Origin: CAZWUW01 sp964636895
GTDB lineage: Bacteria > Bacillota > Thermincolia > Thermincolales > CAZWUW01
Direction of reading: 5' to 3'
NCBI GenBank assembly: GCA_964636895.1
Contig: CAZWUW010000002.1
Location: 30,212-94,211, forward strand
Length of the DNA: 64,000 nt
Part shown: piece after piece, positions 52,501-60,035 of the stretch
Position numbering within the stretch: the stretch's first letter is position 1
Layout of the letters: each line of letters starts with the position of its first letter
Position numbers and translations under genes: made by a program
The notes under the pieces: model-generated
The model's database searches: none
Seen by the model: only the letters and a program-made list of their open reading frames with translations
What the model was told of the DNA's origin: nothing

Positions 52501-53388
52501 GGCATATCGGGCGCAAGTAAGCTCTATTTACCTAACTCGCCCGGCTCCGAAGCCTGGGAAAAGGATACCCTGCCTACCCTTGATACCCCCGGTACCGCTG
52601 CCGACAATGGGCAGAAAAACAGAGCCTCCGTAATGGATAGTTCCTGGTGGATTACAAACCTTGTTGCAGCTGACGGCGCTTTTAATTATCAGCTATTTAA
52701 ATTCCGGGTTGATGAGGCAAAAGATGCCATTAATAAGTTGTCTGTAAGATGGGTCGGCTACGGGGAACCCACACCCGGTTATAACACCACCATCCATATC
52801 TGGAACTTCACCACCAAGGCTTGGGACCAACTAGCCACAGGAGTTTATGTAAATGATACGGCTGTAAACTTCTTTACGAATAAGGAAAACTCCGTGTTCT
52901 GCAACAAGTGCCATGATAATGCGCCGCCCTCAGGAGTACTCATGGGAACGGTACCGCCACGCAATATTGCGACAAGTATGATTAGTGATAAACATGGGGA
53001 TGCCGTCGGCACCAATCCGGGCCTTTTTGCACCATATCTGGCCGGGATTGGCCGGCTGGCTTGTGATGATTGCCATGACCCGCACGGTAATGCAAACACA
53101 TACCACTTAAGGGATACGGTCAATGCAAAAACCGGCCTTACTGTAACGAACCTGAACAACAATACCCAGGTCACCGCTTACTGCCAGAGCTGCCATGTCG
53201 GAAATGCCGAGAATTTCCACAGCGATTGTTTAAGTTGTCACCGGGATCCCGCGAATCATGTGACTTCAACTCCAATGACAGCGGATTTTGGCCGCACTTG
53301 CAGCAGCTGTCATTACCACGGCGCCGTATTCCCGGCCCATGATGCCTGCAGCTTCCACTATCAACCAGGAGCTTATAAGCCCTTCTAA
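46558..53388 (+). CDS. Giant extracytoplasmic multiheme cytochrome c (2,276 residues)
   Basis: ATG 46558 follows GGGGTGGG; the frame extends 28 codons further without a site. One N-terminal membrane segment (IVIILTVSMLAGGFLYFYV) acts as signal or anchor. Fifteen canonical CxxCH motifs lie in three blocks: eight at ~46.70-47.44 kb, two at ~50.07-50.30 kb (with an extra C-x6-C-H, CFANGFGCH) and five at ~52.90-53.31 kb. Between them are a WVGYGEPTP-type beta domain (twice, near 47.76 and 52.75 kb), pairs of fibronectin III-like domains, and a ~450-residue module starting CPILYTW that occurs twice (48.58-49.99 and 51.05-52.49 kb). The last residues, DACSFHYQPG, look like a heme motif that lost one cysteine. 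It probably conducts electrons across the cell wall to extracellular acceptors. It heads an operon with ResB and CcsA. Confidence 0.92.
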   Translation: MKRLSKIVIILTVSMLAGGFLYFYVKNTGLAGGVFVNPHGNYDRSTTMCGKCHSGHSAFSVEILKLATQRETCYSCHDGTKSNFNVRSRFGETVIGSSVYASYHPVPTGAQLCSNCHDAHLAPGVTPRLLAVGDAAYASGNAVCGGCHGGGSALPGGDMLTSYVYTPHDTAMTPPASGTQIKCSRCHQPHGSPYKPLLQDVVYDQTGILRPVTGNNNTLCYGCHTDGIRNYKGAAVYNPTKHGSTLTSTVALTVYPGTSYAPTLCLNCHEPHGKTGLADYRRGGDNDLCVKCHDAPSVIRPANYSYRSISTYNSIPHSTAAGPTQTGAMYTANSQGFAVWQATGSQAPGSPGASVSDLAPLFGWDTSRLRTGLATVQDVYNTQMYRFKLSEPLASINELRPKWVGYGEPTPNHKTEFSIWNRSFNSGVGGWEKLFSKDQGVEGVFNTVKSNVSNYIDGAGEVFFLAGAAHDGTAPVLSGLADRVLSISSVRITWNTNELARSWVDYGTTPAYGTTVANATYKTPHSFDLTGLTKNVNYYYRVRSEDQLGNQTVSAERTFRLSDPPPAPTTVAQASMIDITVTPVNLNLRWNTVNDPNGDPVQYMLQVAYDAGFTNIVTASPWVDEDAGNPPTQGWNVSLGYGDFHWRVIARDASHPLMQSTSASRSFYISAPKDSCPILYTWDGKKFRFTSEITPGAFIGLELTPGKFQQPIPDEQSVINGDMLAVKDGKYILKIKNDQDEIDFIDNLALQAVDHPVGTQIAQNDFTRSSEPWKTYTFSKNVRPVKKATYYNNPVYSGGKSKPPVDVTALVSKRDKKHAAGSLWDDNQFTFNLGDLSSAKDIKLVVAGWTKFANEGEIKERLRKAKKGIKTAPSLLEIRQPDGTWKSEPIRFMFGSGKTAVLDLSGKFPRGTREFEVRLRGLYRPNLDFVGVDTSAQADIKVTDLPLLDATLGFRGLSKGSQSPEPYFEYYKLAEKSYTHEGRFTKYGNVLPLVKKVDDQLVVMDTGDELTVGFEALPATASGMTRSFVLKPWTYYKVRDKVEPMPYRGMDMSKYPDSLGEYPEELKKYVEEWNTRVHRDGFKENPKPGMLERIKLFLEKIFSRLAEFWRTLFKGVVSDRPKEAAADRAQEAKLAAVDSARPGSIHYSLNTNYIELEVVSTTSAGTPGACINCHAVHGSSGATKQLKGTVTNTCFANGFGCHSDAANSATGAVYRDKFTSTIGYTSRHSVDYGEQSLYGTKVECINCHNPHVNDAVIKTVNPDNRFTAMSQWIDKGVGNYVYSDGTVYVMARARHDGIPPVISGLNHTVNTAAYSVRITWNTDEFASRIVEWGTTTSYVYNTGNPSTYFINSYSIDLTGLQWGIDYHYRVKSTDRIGNVSYSADNVFRLSNPPGTPTNQRYLPDPIPAGNFTETIQLLWDSAIDPDGDAVSYYVEVNDGTNSGWLPVGQTFWNKTVSNNDTVTYSWRVKARDIYGNEGPFTTWASFTHIGPASPPVIESCPILYTWNGEKFLYNTDLAAGGILGLELAPGQFVKPVPNEQTVIPAENLIEQDGRYLIKIKNDQYEIDYIDNMVLQAVDHPAGTRIGLNDLVRRQQPYKVHTYGEHLKPLKKATYVNNPVYSGGRPTTPADITDLISKQDNRHATGKLWDDNQFTFELGDLSKAREIKLVVTGWTEFAGEKVRAERLAKAKKGIKTAATQLEILQPDGTWKSEPIMFMQGYSKTVILDLTGKFPEGTKDYIVRLRGMYRPHIDYVGVDTTHQADMQFSDLSLKEATLDFAGLAEMTKYPAPGFDYDKKRSAKIPRHEGRFTKYGDVLPLINEVDDKLIVMGMGDELTLSFEALPPAAPGMTRSFVLKPWAYFKEQQPYNSGPLPFRDMTRYPYEPAEYPAELKAYDEEWNTREHDPDSGLWANLAGYWMQFVNWLQSLFSDDAGQVEKSADSAGGDDTRVVYGSGMQKASVFPTDKPSAHYSLNTNYLAVGIGISGASKLYLPNSPGSEAWEKDTLPTLDTPGTAADNGQKNRASVMDSSWWITNLVAADGAFNYQLFKFRVDEAKDAINKLSVRWVGYGEPTPGYNTTIHIWNFTTKAWDQLATGVYVNDTAVNFFTNKENSVFCNKCHDNAPPSGVLMGTVPPRNIATSMISDKHGDAVGTNPGLFAPYLAGIGRLACDDCHDPHGNANTYHLRDTVNAKTGLTVTNLNNNTQVTAYCQSCHVGNAENFHSDCLSCHRDPANHVTSTPMTADFGRTCSSCHYHGAVFPAHDACSFHYQPGAYKPF

Positions 53389-53419
53389 CTCTGCCCAGTC
53401 TTAGCCGCACAGGGGATAA

Positions 53420-54505
53420 ATGATGGAAAAAAAGGTCTTAAAGTCAAAAATATGGGCTTTTGCCAAATCAAAAACGCTGGCTGTTGTGCTTATACTGGCC
53501 ATAGCCACGGCAGTAGCCGCCGATATGTTGATCCAGGCGGCCCGCTGGCAGGCGCCGGTTCCCGGCGCCGCCGGGACTACCGGGAAGATTTACGGCTACG
53601 GTTGGTTTCAGCTGATGGTGTTGTTGATGCTGCTGAACCTTACTGCCTGCACTATAGACGGAGTGGTGCGGCGGCTCAGGTCCGGCGGTCGGGGTGCAGG
53701 TCGCTGGGGCTCGCCGTTATTCCATATCGGACTGATTATAGTAATTACCGGCACGTTTTTATCCGGCAATTACCGGGTCCAGGGCAAAGCCGTGCTGATT
53801 CAGGATGAGACAAAACATGTGCCTATCGCTGAGTTAACCAAAAAGCCATTGTTTAGCATGCAAGGCCTGGATAGAATTTCCATTACTCTGCGTAAGCAGA
53901 GAATCGAACTTGATAACTGGAAAATCAAAAATGTCAATTCTCTGGTCGAGGTGGCAGTGGACAATAACATGGTAGCCCGGCGAGAATTAGCCGACCGGCA
54001 GAAGTTTTCCTACCGGAGCTTATATTTATATCCCGGTTTAACCGGTTACGCAGTAAGTCTAAGTTTTACCGGCCCTAAAGGGGAAAAGCTGCCTGATATT
54101 ACCGTGTCTATGGAGACAACAGAGTTTTCCGACGGGGTGAAGGCGTACAAACGGGCCGGATTTAGAACAGATATACTACCTTATCCACTCAGTTTTAATT
54201 TTTATCCTGATCTTGGCGGCCAGGGCGGCGCGGGTATTATCAACAAATCCGGCCGATTAGGCAGCCCCGGTTTATTTGTGACAGTATTGGAAAAAAATGC
54301 GCCGGCCAAGCAAAAGCTCCTCCGGCGGGGGGAAAGCCTTGAGCTGGCAGGGTACCGGGTGACCTTCAGAGAAGCAAAACCATGGACAGAGATGACTGTC
54401 GTTTATGACCCCGGAGGACAGCTATTATTTGCCGGAACTATGGTGGTAGCCCTGGGGTTGTCCGTCCTGGCCATGTCCAAGTCCGGAAGGAGCATTAAAA
54501 CATGA
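53420..54505 (+). CDS. resB: ResB-like cytochrome c maturation protein (system II)
   Basis: This 361-residue protein has N-terminal membrane segments (TLAVVLILAIATAVAADML, WFQLMVLLMLLNLTACTID, LFHIGLIIVITGTFLSGNYRV). A large extracytoplasmic domain follows (about residues 120-330) and a last membrane segment (LLFAGTMVVALGLSVLAMS). This is the ResB/Ccs1 layout, although shorter than some. It works with CcsA to deliver haem and hold apocytochrome c for attachment. It lies 31 bp after the giant cytochrome gene and overlaps ccsA by 4 bp. Confidence 0.85.
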   Translation: MMEKKVLKSKIWAFAKSKTLAVVLILAIATAVAADMLIQAARWQAPVPGAAGTTGKIYGYGWFQLMVLLMLLNLTACTIDGVVRRLRSGGRGAGRWGSPLFHIGLIIVITGTFLSGNYRVQGKAVLIQDETKHVPIAELTKKPLFSMQGLDRISITLRKQRIELDNWKIKNVNSLVEVAVDNNMVARRELADRQKFSYRSLYLYPGLTGYAVSLSFTGPKGEKLPDITVSMETTEFSDGVKAYKRAGFRTDILPYPLSFNFYPDLGGQGGAGIINKSGRLGSPGLFVTVLEKNAPAKQKLLRRGESLELAGYRVTFREAKPWTEMTVVYDPGGQLLFAGTMVVALGLSVLAMSKSGRSIKT

Positions 54506-55362
54506 TTGATATACTGACTGATATACAGACACAGATGGTTCTATTCTGGGGATCTATTGTTATTTGTTTAATCGGCACCCTTTTTTTTATTGCCGGGATA
54601 AGCTTTAAAAAAGCTGACTTGGTAAAGTACGGGGTTATTTCCTCGTTCCTGGCTTTGCTGCCGATGCTGGCAGCCTTGGTGCTGCGGTGGATGCAGACCG
54701 GCCATATTCCCAGCATCGGGCCTTACGAAGTATATACTGTATATGCCGGTGGCGTCCTGTTGTTTTATGTGTTCATCCAGTGGCGGAAACCGGCCTTAAA
54801 GATTTCCGGGCTGGTTGTGCTGCCGGCGGTGATGCTGATGACCGGCGTCGGTGTAATGAGTCCCAACGAAATAACAGTACAGCCCCAAACATATTTTACT
54901 TACTGGCTGTGGGTGCATATTATATTTGCCACCTTGGCCCTTGGTGCGGTAGCGGTATCGGCGGGACTGGCTGTTATCTACCTGGCCAAACACAGGCAGG
55001 AAAAAAAGGGCCTGGTTAACCCGCTGCTGGCTGCTTTGCCTCAATTGGAAAGGCTTGATTACTGGTGTTATCGCCTGTCAATTTTTGCTTTTGTGACCAT
55101 GGGACTGATGATTGCCTCCGGCGCTTTCTGGGCCTTTGATTCCTGGGGCCGTTTTTGGGGCTGGGACCCTATCGAAACCTGGTCCCTGGTTAGCTGGCTG
55201 GTTTACGGCGGGTATCTGCATCTAAGAATTACGGGGGTTAAAGGGACGGCAGCGGCCTGGTTATGTCTTGTCGCCGTTATCGTGCTGGTGTTTTCTTTTT
55301 TTGGTGCTCCATATTTGTATCCGACCCTGCATGACAGATTTGTGAACCCGAATGCCTATTAG
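54502..55362 (+). CDS. ccsA: CcsA/ResC-type cytochrome c biogenesis protein
   Basis: This 286-residue protein has about eight membrane segments and the haem-handling WWD motif WGRFWGWDPIETWSLVSW (about residues 214-231). Conserved histidines include those in YWLWVHIIFAT and GGYLHLRI. It overlaps resB by ATGA. Together with ResB it forms the system II haem lyase needed to mature the multiheme cytochrome encoded upstream. Placement next to its presumed client is notable. Confidence 0.93.
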   Translation: MIDILTDIQTQMVLFWGSIVICLIGTLFFIAGISFKKADLVKYGVISSFLALLPMLAALVLRWMQTGHIPSIGPYEVYTVYAGGVLLFYVFIQWRKPALKISGLVVLPAVMLMTGVGVMSPNEITVQPQTYFTYWLWVHIIFATLALGAVAVSAGLAVIYLAKHRQEKKGLVNPLLAALPQLERLDYWCYRLSIFAFVTMGLMIASGAFWAFDSWGRFWGWDPIETWSLVSWLVYGGYLHLRITGVKGTAAAWLCLVAVIVLVFSFFGAPYLYPTLHDRFVNPNAY

Positions 55363-55407
55363 AAAGCCAGGTATATTAGCAACAAGATATTTAGGGGGAA
55401 GGGCCAG

Positions 55408-56550
55408 ATGGAAAAAAAACCTGTCAAGCAGGAAGCTTTGGACCGGGGAATTCTCGCCTTTATAGAAAAAGGTATTGACCACACTGATGATGCCGGATTT
55501 AACGAGCTGGCGCTGCAACAGTTCGCTTTTCAGTATTGTGAAAACGAAGTCTACCATAGCCTCTGCCAGGTCAGGGGAGTTTCACCTGACGGTGTATCCC
55601 ACTGGTCTGAAATTCCCGCTATTCCTACCCAGGCTTTTAAAGAAAATATCATTGCGTCCTTCCCGCTGGAAGAAACGGAACTTGCCTTGTTGACCAGCGG
55701 TACTACCAATCCCGATGCCAGAGGGAAAATATATCGGGACAAAAACAGCTTGGAGATTATAAAGAAGTGCAATTATATGCTGACTAAAGAGTTTATCTTC
55801 CCGGATGTGGCTCGGATGAGGATGCTTTTATTGGTGCCTTCACCCAAAGTTGCGCCCGGCATGCCGATGGCATATGGACTGGAGCAGGCCAAGAATGAGT
55901 TTGGGACGGACAAAAGCGCATATTTTATCAGCCCCCGGGGGTTGGCGCTGGATGAGCTGATTACGGCGCTCGAAGAAGCGCAGGCGGACGGTGAACAGGT
56001 TTGCCTGATAGGTGCCACTTCGGGCTTTGTTTACTTTTTTAACCAATGCCGGCCCAAAGGCCTTAAATTTCAACTGCCGCCCGGCAGCCGGGTTTGTGAC
56101 GGCGGCGGTTATCAGGGAACTTTCGGCGATTGTTCAAGGGAGCAGTATTATGCTTTGGTGGAAGAATTTTTTGGTGTGCCCTGGCATTTTTGCATTAATA
56201 CTTTGGGCATGGGAGAGAGCGGCACCAATTATTTTGATAATGTACTCCGGGATTATTACCGCGGCCAAGCGGTGCAGGAGCGGTACAAGGTGGACTTGCC
56301 CTGGACCAGGAGCGTAGTTGTCGGGGTCAGGACGGGAAAGCGGCTGCCCAGGGGGGAAATGGGTCTGATCAGGCATTATGACCTAACTAACCGGGCCACC
56401 GTTTTGGCTGTTCAGACAGATAATATCGGCTACGAAACAGCAACGGGTTTTGAAATTCTCGGACGTTCCGTTAACTTGCCCGGCTATCATACGGAAACCC
56501 CAGGCGGCATGGTCAAAGACTGGCTGCTGGGAGTTGGCAAAGTGGTATGA
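55408..56550 (+). CDS. LuxE-type acyl-protein synthetase
   Basis: The 380-residue protein starts after GGGGGAAGGG at ATG 55408. It resembles the LuxE acyl-protein synthetase domain: an adenylate-forming fold with LALLTSGTTNPDARGKIYRD (about residues 90-110), GATSGFVYFFNQC, and the C-terminal CDGGGYQG and GMGESGTNYFDN segments. LuxE activates a fatty acid as acyl-AMP and holds it on a cysteine. No LuxC reductase, LuxD or luciferase gene is near, so it is not for luminescence. It starts 45 bp after ccsA and overlaps the radical SAM gene by 4 bp, so it acts with them. Confidence 0.82.
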   Translation: MEKKPVKQEALDRGILAFIEKGIDHTDDAGFNELALQQFAFQYCENEVYHSLCQVRGVSPDGVSHWSEIPAIPTQAFKENIIASFPLEETELALLTSGTTNPDARGKIYRDKNSLEIIKKCNYMLTKEFIFPDVARMRMLLLVPSPKVAPGMPMAYGLEQAKNEFGTDKSAYFISPRGLALDELITALEEAQADGEQVCLIGATSGFVYFFNQCRPKGLKFQLPPGSRVCDGGGYQGTFGDCSREQYYALVEEFFGVPWHFCINTLGMGESGTNYFDNVLRDYYRGQAVQERYKVDLPWTRSVVVGVRTGKRLPRGEMGLIRHYDLTNRATVLAVQTDNIGYETATGFEILGRSVNLPGYHTETPGGMVKDWLLGVGKVV

Positions 56551-57863
56551 AAATAACTATAATTTTTCCGCAATTCCCTTTTGCCGAGCTGGTGCCAGTA
56601 GTGCCGCCCATTCTGGAATATCTGGCGGGTCTGACGGCTTGCGCCGACCCGGACATGGAAGTTGAGCTGATCGATGCCAACCGCAGTGGTATGGACCCTT
56701 TACAGTTAGCTACCGACCTGGTTGCTATTAGCGTTATGACAGTTACCGCGCCATGGGCTTATCGTTTCGCCGGAGTTTGCCGTTTAAGAGGTATACCGGT
56801 AGTATTGGGTGGGATTCATCCTACGATAATGCCGGAAGAGGCGGCCTCTCATGCAGACGCCGTGGTCATTGGCGAAGCGGAATCCATTTGGGCTGAAGTA
56901 TTGGCTGATGCCCGGGCGGGCCGTATTAAGCAGTTTTATCATGGCCGGCCTTTTCCCCTGGATGCCCTGCCCATGCCTGTTGACAGCAGTCTTAAGGCGA
57001 ACTACCGTTTCCGGGCTTTTTTTACTATGCGGGGTTGTCCATATCATTGTACTTTTTGCAGTGTGCCGCGTTATTATGGCTCAACCATCCGCTACCGCCC
57101 CATCCCGGAGGTGACGGCTGAGGTTGCGGCCAGGGCTGGGCGCATTTGGTTTAACGGTGATGATAATATCTGGGGCGGCGATATAGAAAGAAATATTGCG
57201 TTGTTTGGGGAGCTGGCCCGGACTTCCGGGAAACATTGGTTTGGTTTTGGCGACCTGAAAACGGTACAGGCTCCGATGGGCGACCGGTTATTGGCGGCCG
57301 CCCGGAAAAGCGGACTTTTTTCCGTTATGGCCGGCTGGGAAAGTGAGTCGATAGATACCGTCAGACACTTCAAGGCCGAACATAAGCAGGGAAACGCAAG
57401 GATAGACGCTATAAAGCGGATTCAGAGCCATGGAATCTATGTCGTCCTTTTTATTGTGCTGGGGGGGCGTCAGGACTCGTTCGAAAGCTATCAAAGGACG
57501 CTTGAACTGGCGGAGGCCCTTAATGTGGGGATTCATCCAATTTTATTGATGCCCCTGCCGGGCACCGAGCTTTTTGAGGAATACCGGGAGCATCTGATAC
57601 CGGGCCTTGGTTTTGAACATTTCACAGGCCTGAGGGCGGTATTTGATCATCCTGACCCGGAAATGACGGCCAAAAGACGGGAGGAAGAGTATCACAAACT
57701 CCGGCAGGAGCTTTTTGGCATCAAAAGGATACTCAGGACAATTGCCCGGATACCGTTAACCGGTTTTCCTGCAACGCATTTCCTGACGTTTATGAAGGAG
57801 GCTCCGATGCATAGCAAAATACGCCGCTCATATGAAGAGTGGCTAGCGAGGAACAATCGGTAA
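56547..57863 (+). CDS. B12-binding-domain radical SAM protein
   Basis: This 438-residue protein has an N-terminal cobalamin-binding Rossmann-like region (residues ~1-130, with VAISVMTVTAPWAYRFAGVC and GGIHPTIMPEEAASHADAVVIGEAE). The radical SAM core has the cluster motif RGCPYHCTFCSVPRYYG (Cys near 165, 169, 172). A C-terminal ~90-residue extension follows. Class B enzymes of this layout methylate or rearrange unactivated carbons, often on lipids, hopanoids or tetrapyrroles. It is coupled to the LuxE-like gene by ATGA. A fatty-acyl or quinone-like substrate is inferred from that partner, not shown. Confidence 0.88.
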   Translation: MKITIIFPQFPFAELVPVVPPILEYLAGLTACADPDMEVELIDANRSGMDPLQLATDLVAISVMTVTAPWAYRFAGVCRLRGIPVVLGGIHPTIMPEEAASHADAVVIGEAESIWAEVLADARAGRIKQFYHGRPFPLDALPMPVDSSLKANYRFRAFFTMRGCPYHCTFCSVPRYYGSTIRYRPIPEVTAEVAARAGRIWFNGDDNIWGGDIERNIALFGELARTSGKHWFGFGDLKTVQAPMGDRLLAAARKSGLFSVMAGWESESIDTVRHFKAEHKQGNARIDAIKRIQSHGIYVVLFIVLGGRQDSFESYQRTLELAEALNVGIHPILLMPLPGTELFEEYREHLIPGLGFEHFTGLRAVFDHPDPEMTAKRREEEYHKLRQELFGIKRILRTIARIPLTGFPATHFLTFMKEAPMHSKIRRSYEEWLARNNR

Positions 57864-57899
57864 AATAACGCCGCTATTTTTTTTGCTAAATTATTTCTA

Positions 57900-57928
57900 T
57901 TGACAAAATGTTAATCAATGGATAAAAT
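57900..57928 (+). promoter_or_regulatory. Sigma-A promoter of the sulfate operon
   Basis: TTGACA (57900-57905), 17-nt spacer, TAAAAT (57923-57928), identical in both hexamers and spacing to the promoter at 12230-12258. Confidence 0.8.
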
Positions 57929-57937
57929 ACAATTAAA

Positions 57938-58013
57938 TCAATCGAAAAACTAGGAAATAATATAATAAGTAGTTAACCGGTCAAAATGAGTAGCTAACCA
58001 GACAACTGGAGGC
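57938..58013 (+). promoter_or_regulatory. Operator-like dyad and CCAG/CTGGAGGC leader element, copy 2
   Basis: TCAATCGAAAAACTAGG (57938-57954) starts 10 nt after the -10, as in copy 1, and shares most of its positions. CCAGACAACTGGAGGC (57998-58013) repeats the hairpin and CTGGAGGC. A G-rich run AGGGAGGGAGGGTCTC and T8 follow at ~58035-58060, possibly part of an attenuator. Confidence 0.5.
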
Positions 58014-58093
58014 GTTCTCTAACCTTATTTATCTAAGGGAGGGAGGGTCTCTTTTTTTTCAAAAAAAATAATAATACGAAGGAGAGGATTAAT

Positions 58094-59161
58094 GTGTTTA
58101 AATCAAAGGCGCTAAAGCTTACCTTTACAGTTATCCTGTTATCACTGCTTGTTATCAGTCTGACGGGTTGCGGGAAAAAGCAGAAACCTGCAGCCAAGGT
58201 TGCGCAAGAGGCAATTCCTGAAGCGGTAGAGTTACTCAATGTTTCTTATGATCCTACCCGGGAGTTGTATAAAGAGTTTAACCAGGCATTTATCAAGTAC
58301 TGGAAGGATAAAAACGGGCAGGATGTCACCATCAATCAGTCCCACGGTGGCTCCGGCAAACAGGGTCGGGCGGTGATCGACGGGCTGGAAGCCGATGTAG
58401 TGACCTTAGCCCTGGCATACGACATTGATAAACTGGCGGAGTCTCAACTTATTCCGGAGGACTGGCAGCAACGCCTGCCCAACAATTCCACGCCCTATAC
58501 ATCGACAATCGTTTTTCTTGTACGTAAAGGAAATCCGAAAGCTATCAAAGATTGGGATGATTTAGTAAAACCCGGCGTGTCGGTGATTATACCCAATCCC
58601 AAAACATCGGGCGGTGCCCGCTGGAATTACCTGGCGGCCTGGGGGTATGCCCTGAAGAAAAACAATAATGATGAAGCCAAGGCCCAGGAGTTTGTTAACA
58701 AGCTGTATAAAAATGTGCCGGTGCTGGATTCTGGTGCCCGGGGGTCTACCACTACTTTTGTGGAGCGTGGCCTTGGTGATGTATTTATCTCCTGGGAAAA
58801 TGAAGCCATCCTGGTAGCTAATGACCTGGGCAAGGATAAATTTGAGATAGTGGTTCCTTCTATAAGTATTCTTGCCGAGCCCCCGGTAACCGTAGTTGAT
58901 AAAGTGGCCGATAAGCGCGGAACCCGTCAGGTGGCCCAGGCCTATCTGGAGTACCTCTATACCGTTGAAGGCCAGGAAATCGCCGCAAAGCACTACTACC
59001 GTCCGCGCAGCGAGGTAGTAGCCGGGAAATATGCCGGTCAATTCCCGCAGGTCAATTTGTTTACAATTGATGATGTGTTTGGCGGCTGGCAAAAGGCCCA
59101 GAAAACGCATTTCAGTGATGGTGGGATTTTTGACCGGATCTATACGGCCAAAGCCAAGTAA
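58094..59161 (+). CDS. sbp: Sulfate/thiosulfate-binding lipoprotein
   Basis: The 355-residue protein starts at GTG 58094 (AAGGAG 9 nt upstream); an overlapping ATG two bases earlier is in a frame that stops at once. It has a lipobox SLTGC and the sulfate-binding family start LLNVSYDPTRELYKEFNQAF. It continues with SHGGSGKQGRAVIDGLEADVVTLALAYDID and NPKTSGGARWNYLAAWGYAL. It delivers sulfate or thiosulfate to CysTWA, encoded directly downstream. Confidence 0.95.
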   Translation: MFKSKALKLTFTVILLSLLVISLTGCGKKQKPAAKVAQEAIPEAVELLNVSYDPTRELYKEFNQAFIKYWKDKNGQDVTINQSHGGSGKQGRAVIDGLEADVVTLALAYDIDKLAESQLIPEDWQQRLPNNSTPYTSTIVFLVRKGNPKAIKDWDDLVKPGVSVIIPNPKTSGGARWNYLAAWGYALKKNNNDEAKAQEFVNKLYKNVPVLDSGARGSTTTFVERGLGDVFISWENEAILVANDLGKDKFEIVVPSISILAEPPVTVVDKVADKRGTRQVAQAYLEYLYTVEGQEIAAKHYYRPRSEVVAGKYAGQFPQVNLFTIDDVFGGWQKAQKTHFSDGGIFDRIYTAKAK

Positions 59162-59176
59162 AGAAGGGATTTGACT

Positions 59177-60022
59177 ATGGCATTTAAATCACTCCATATC
59201 CGGAAGCACAGCATAATACCCGGTTTTGGCCTTACCATGGGTTTTACCATGATGTATATCGGTTTTTTAGTGTTGCTTCCGCTATCCACAATATTCGTTA
59301 AAACCGCCGGCGCGGGATGGGGGTTTTTCTGGGAGACCGTTGCCCAGCCGCGGCTTGTCGCATCATATAAATTAAGTTTCGGGGCAGCCTTTATAGCTGC
59401 CTCCGTTAATGCCTTTTTTGGTCTGCTGGTAGCATGGGTGTTGGTCCGTTATTCTTTTCCCGGTAAGCGGATTATCGACGGGTTAGTGGACCTGCCCTTT
59501 GCCCTGCCAACAGCCGTGGCCGGCATTTCCCTGACCGCCCTGTATGCCGGGAACGGCTGGATTGGCAAGTATCTGGCCTTGCTGGGGATTAAGGCCGCCT
59601 TTACGCCGCTGGGGGTCATTATTGCGCTTATCTTTATCGGTTTGCCCTTTGTGGTGCGGATGGTTCAGCCGGTGCTGCAATCCCTGGACAAAGAGGTGGA
59701 AGAGGCTGCTGCCAGCCTGGGCGCCGGACGGCTAATGACTTTTATCCGGGTAATCTTTCCGGAATTATTGCCGGCTTTACTGGCCGGGTTTGCTTTGGCC
59801 TTTGCCCGGGCATTGGGGGAATATGGTTCGGTAGTATTTATTTCCGGAAACATGCCCATGCGTACGGAAATTACGCCCCTGCTGATTATGACCAAGCTTG
59901 AACAGTATGATTATGCAGGCGCTAACGCGGTAGCGGCGCTGATGCTGATAATTTCTTTTGTGCTGCTTTTCCTGATTAATATCTTACAGTGGTGGAGCGG
60001 TAAGCGGCATACCTTTAACTAA
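59177..60022 (+). CDS. cysT: Sulfate ABC transporter permease CysT
   Basis: The protein has 281 residues from ATG 59177 (GAAGGG 8 nt upstream; the TTG six bases earlier is too close to that site). It has six membrane segments and the EAA loop EEAAASLGAGRLMTFIRVIFPELLPA. It is one half of the heterodimeric sulfate channel, tightly linked to cysW. Confidence 0.94.
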   Translation: MAFKSLHIRKHSIIPGFGLTMGFTMMYIGFLVLLPLSTIFVKTAGAGWGFFWETVAQPRLVASYKLSFGAAFIAASVNAFFGLLVAWVLVRYSFPGKRIIDGLVDLPFALPTAVAGISLTALYAGNGWIGKYLALLGIKAAFTPLGVIIALIFIGLPFVVRMVQPVLQSLDKEVEEAAASLGAGRLMTFIRVIFPELLPALLAGFALAFARALGEYGSVVFISGNMPMRTEITPLLIMTKLEQYDYAGANAVAALMLIISFVLLFLINILQWWSGKRHTFN

Positions 60023-60035
60023 GGAGGCTGATAAG

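Noticed and set aside
55408..56550. Part of a bioluminescence (lux) operon
   Set aside because: No luxA, luxB, luxC or luxD is adjacent; only the acyl-protein synthetase type is present.
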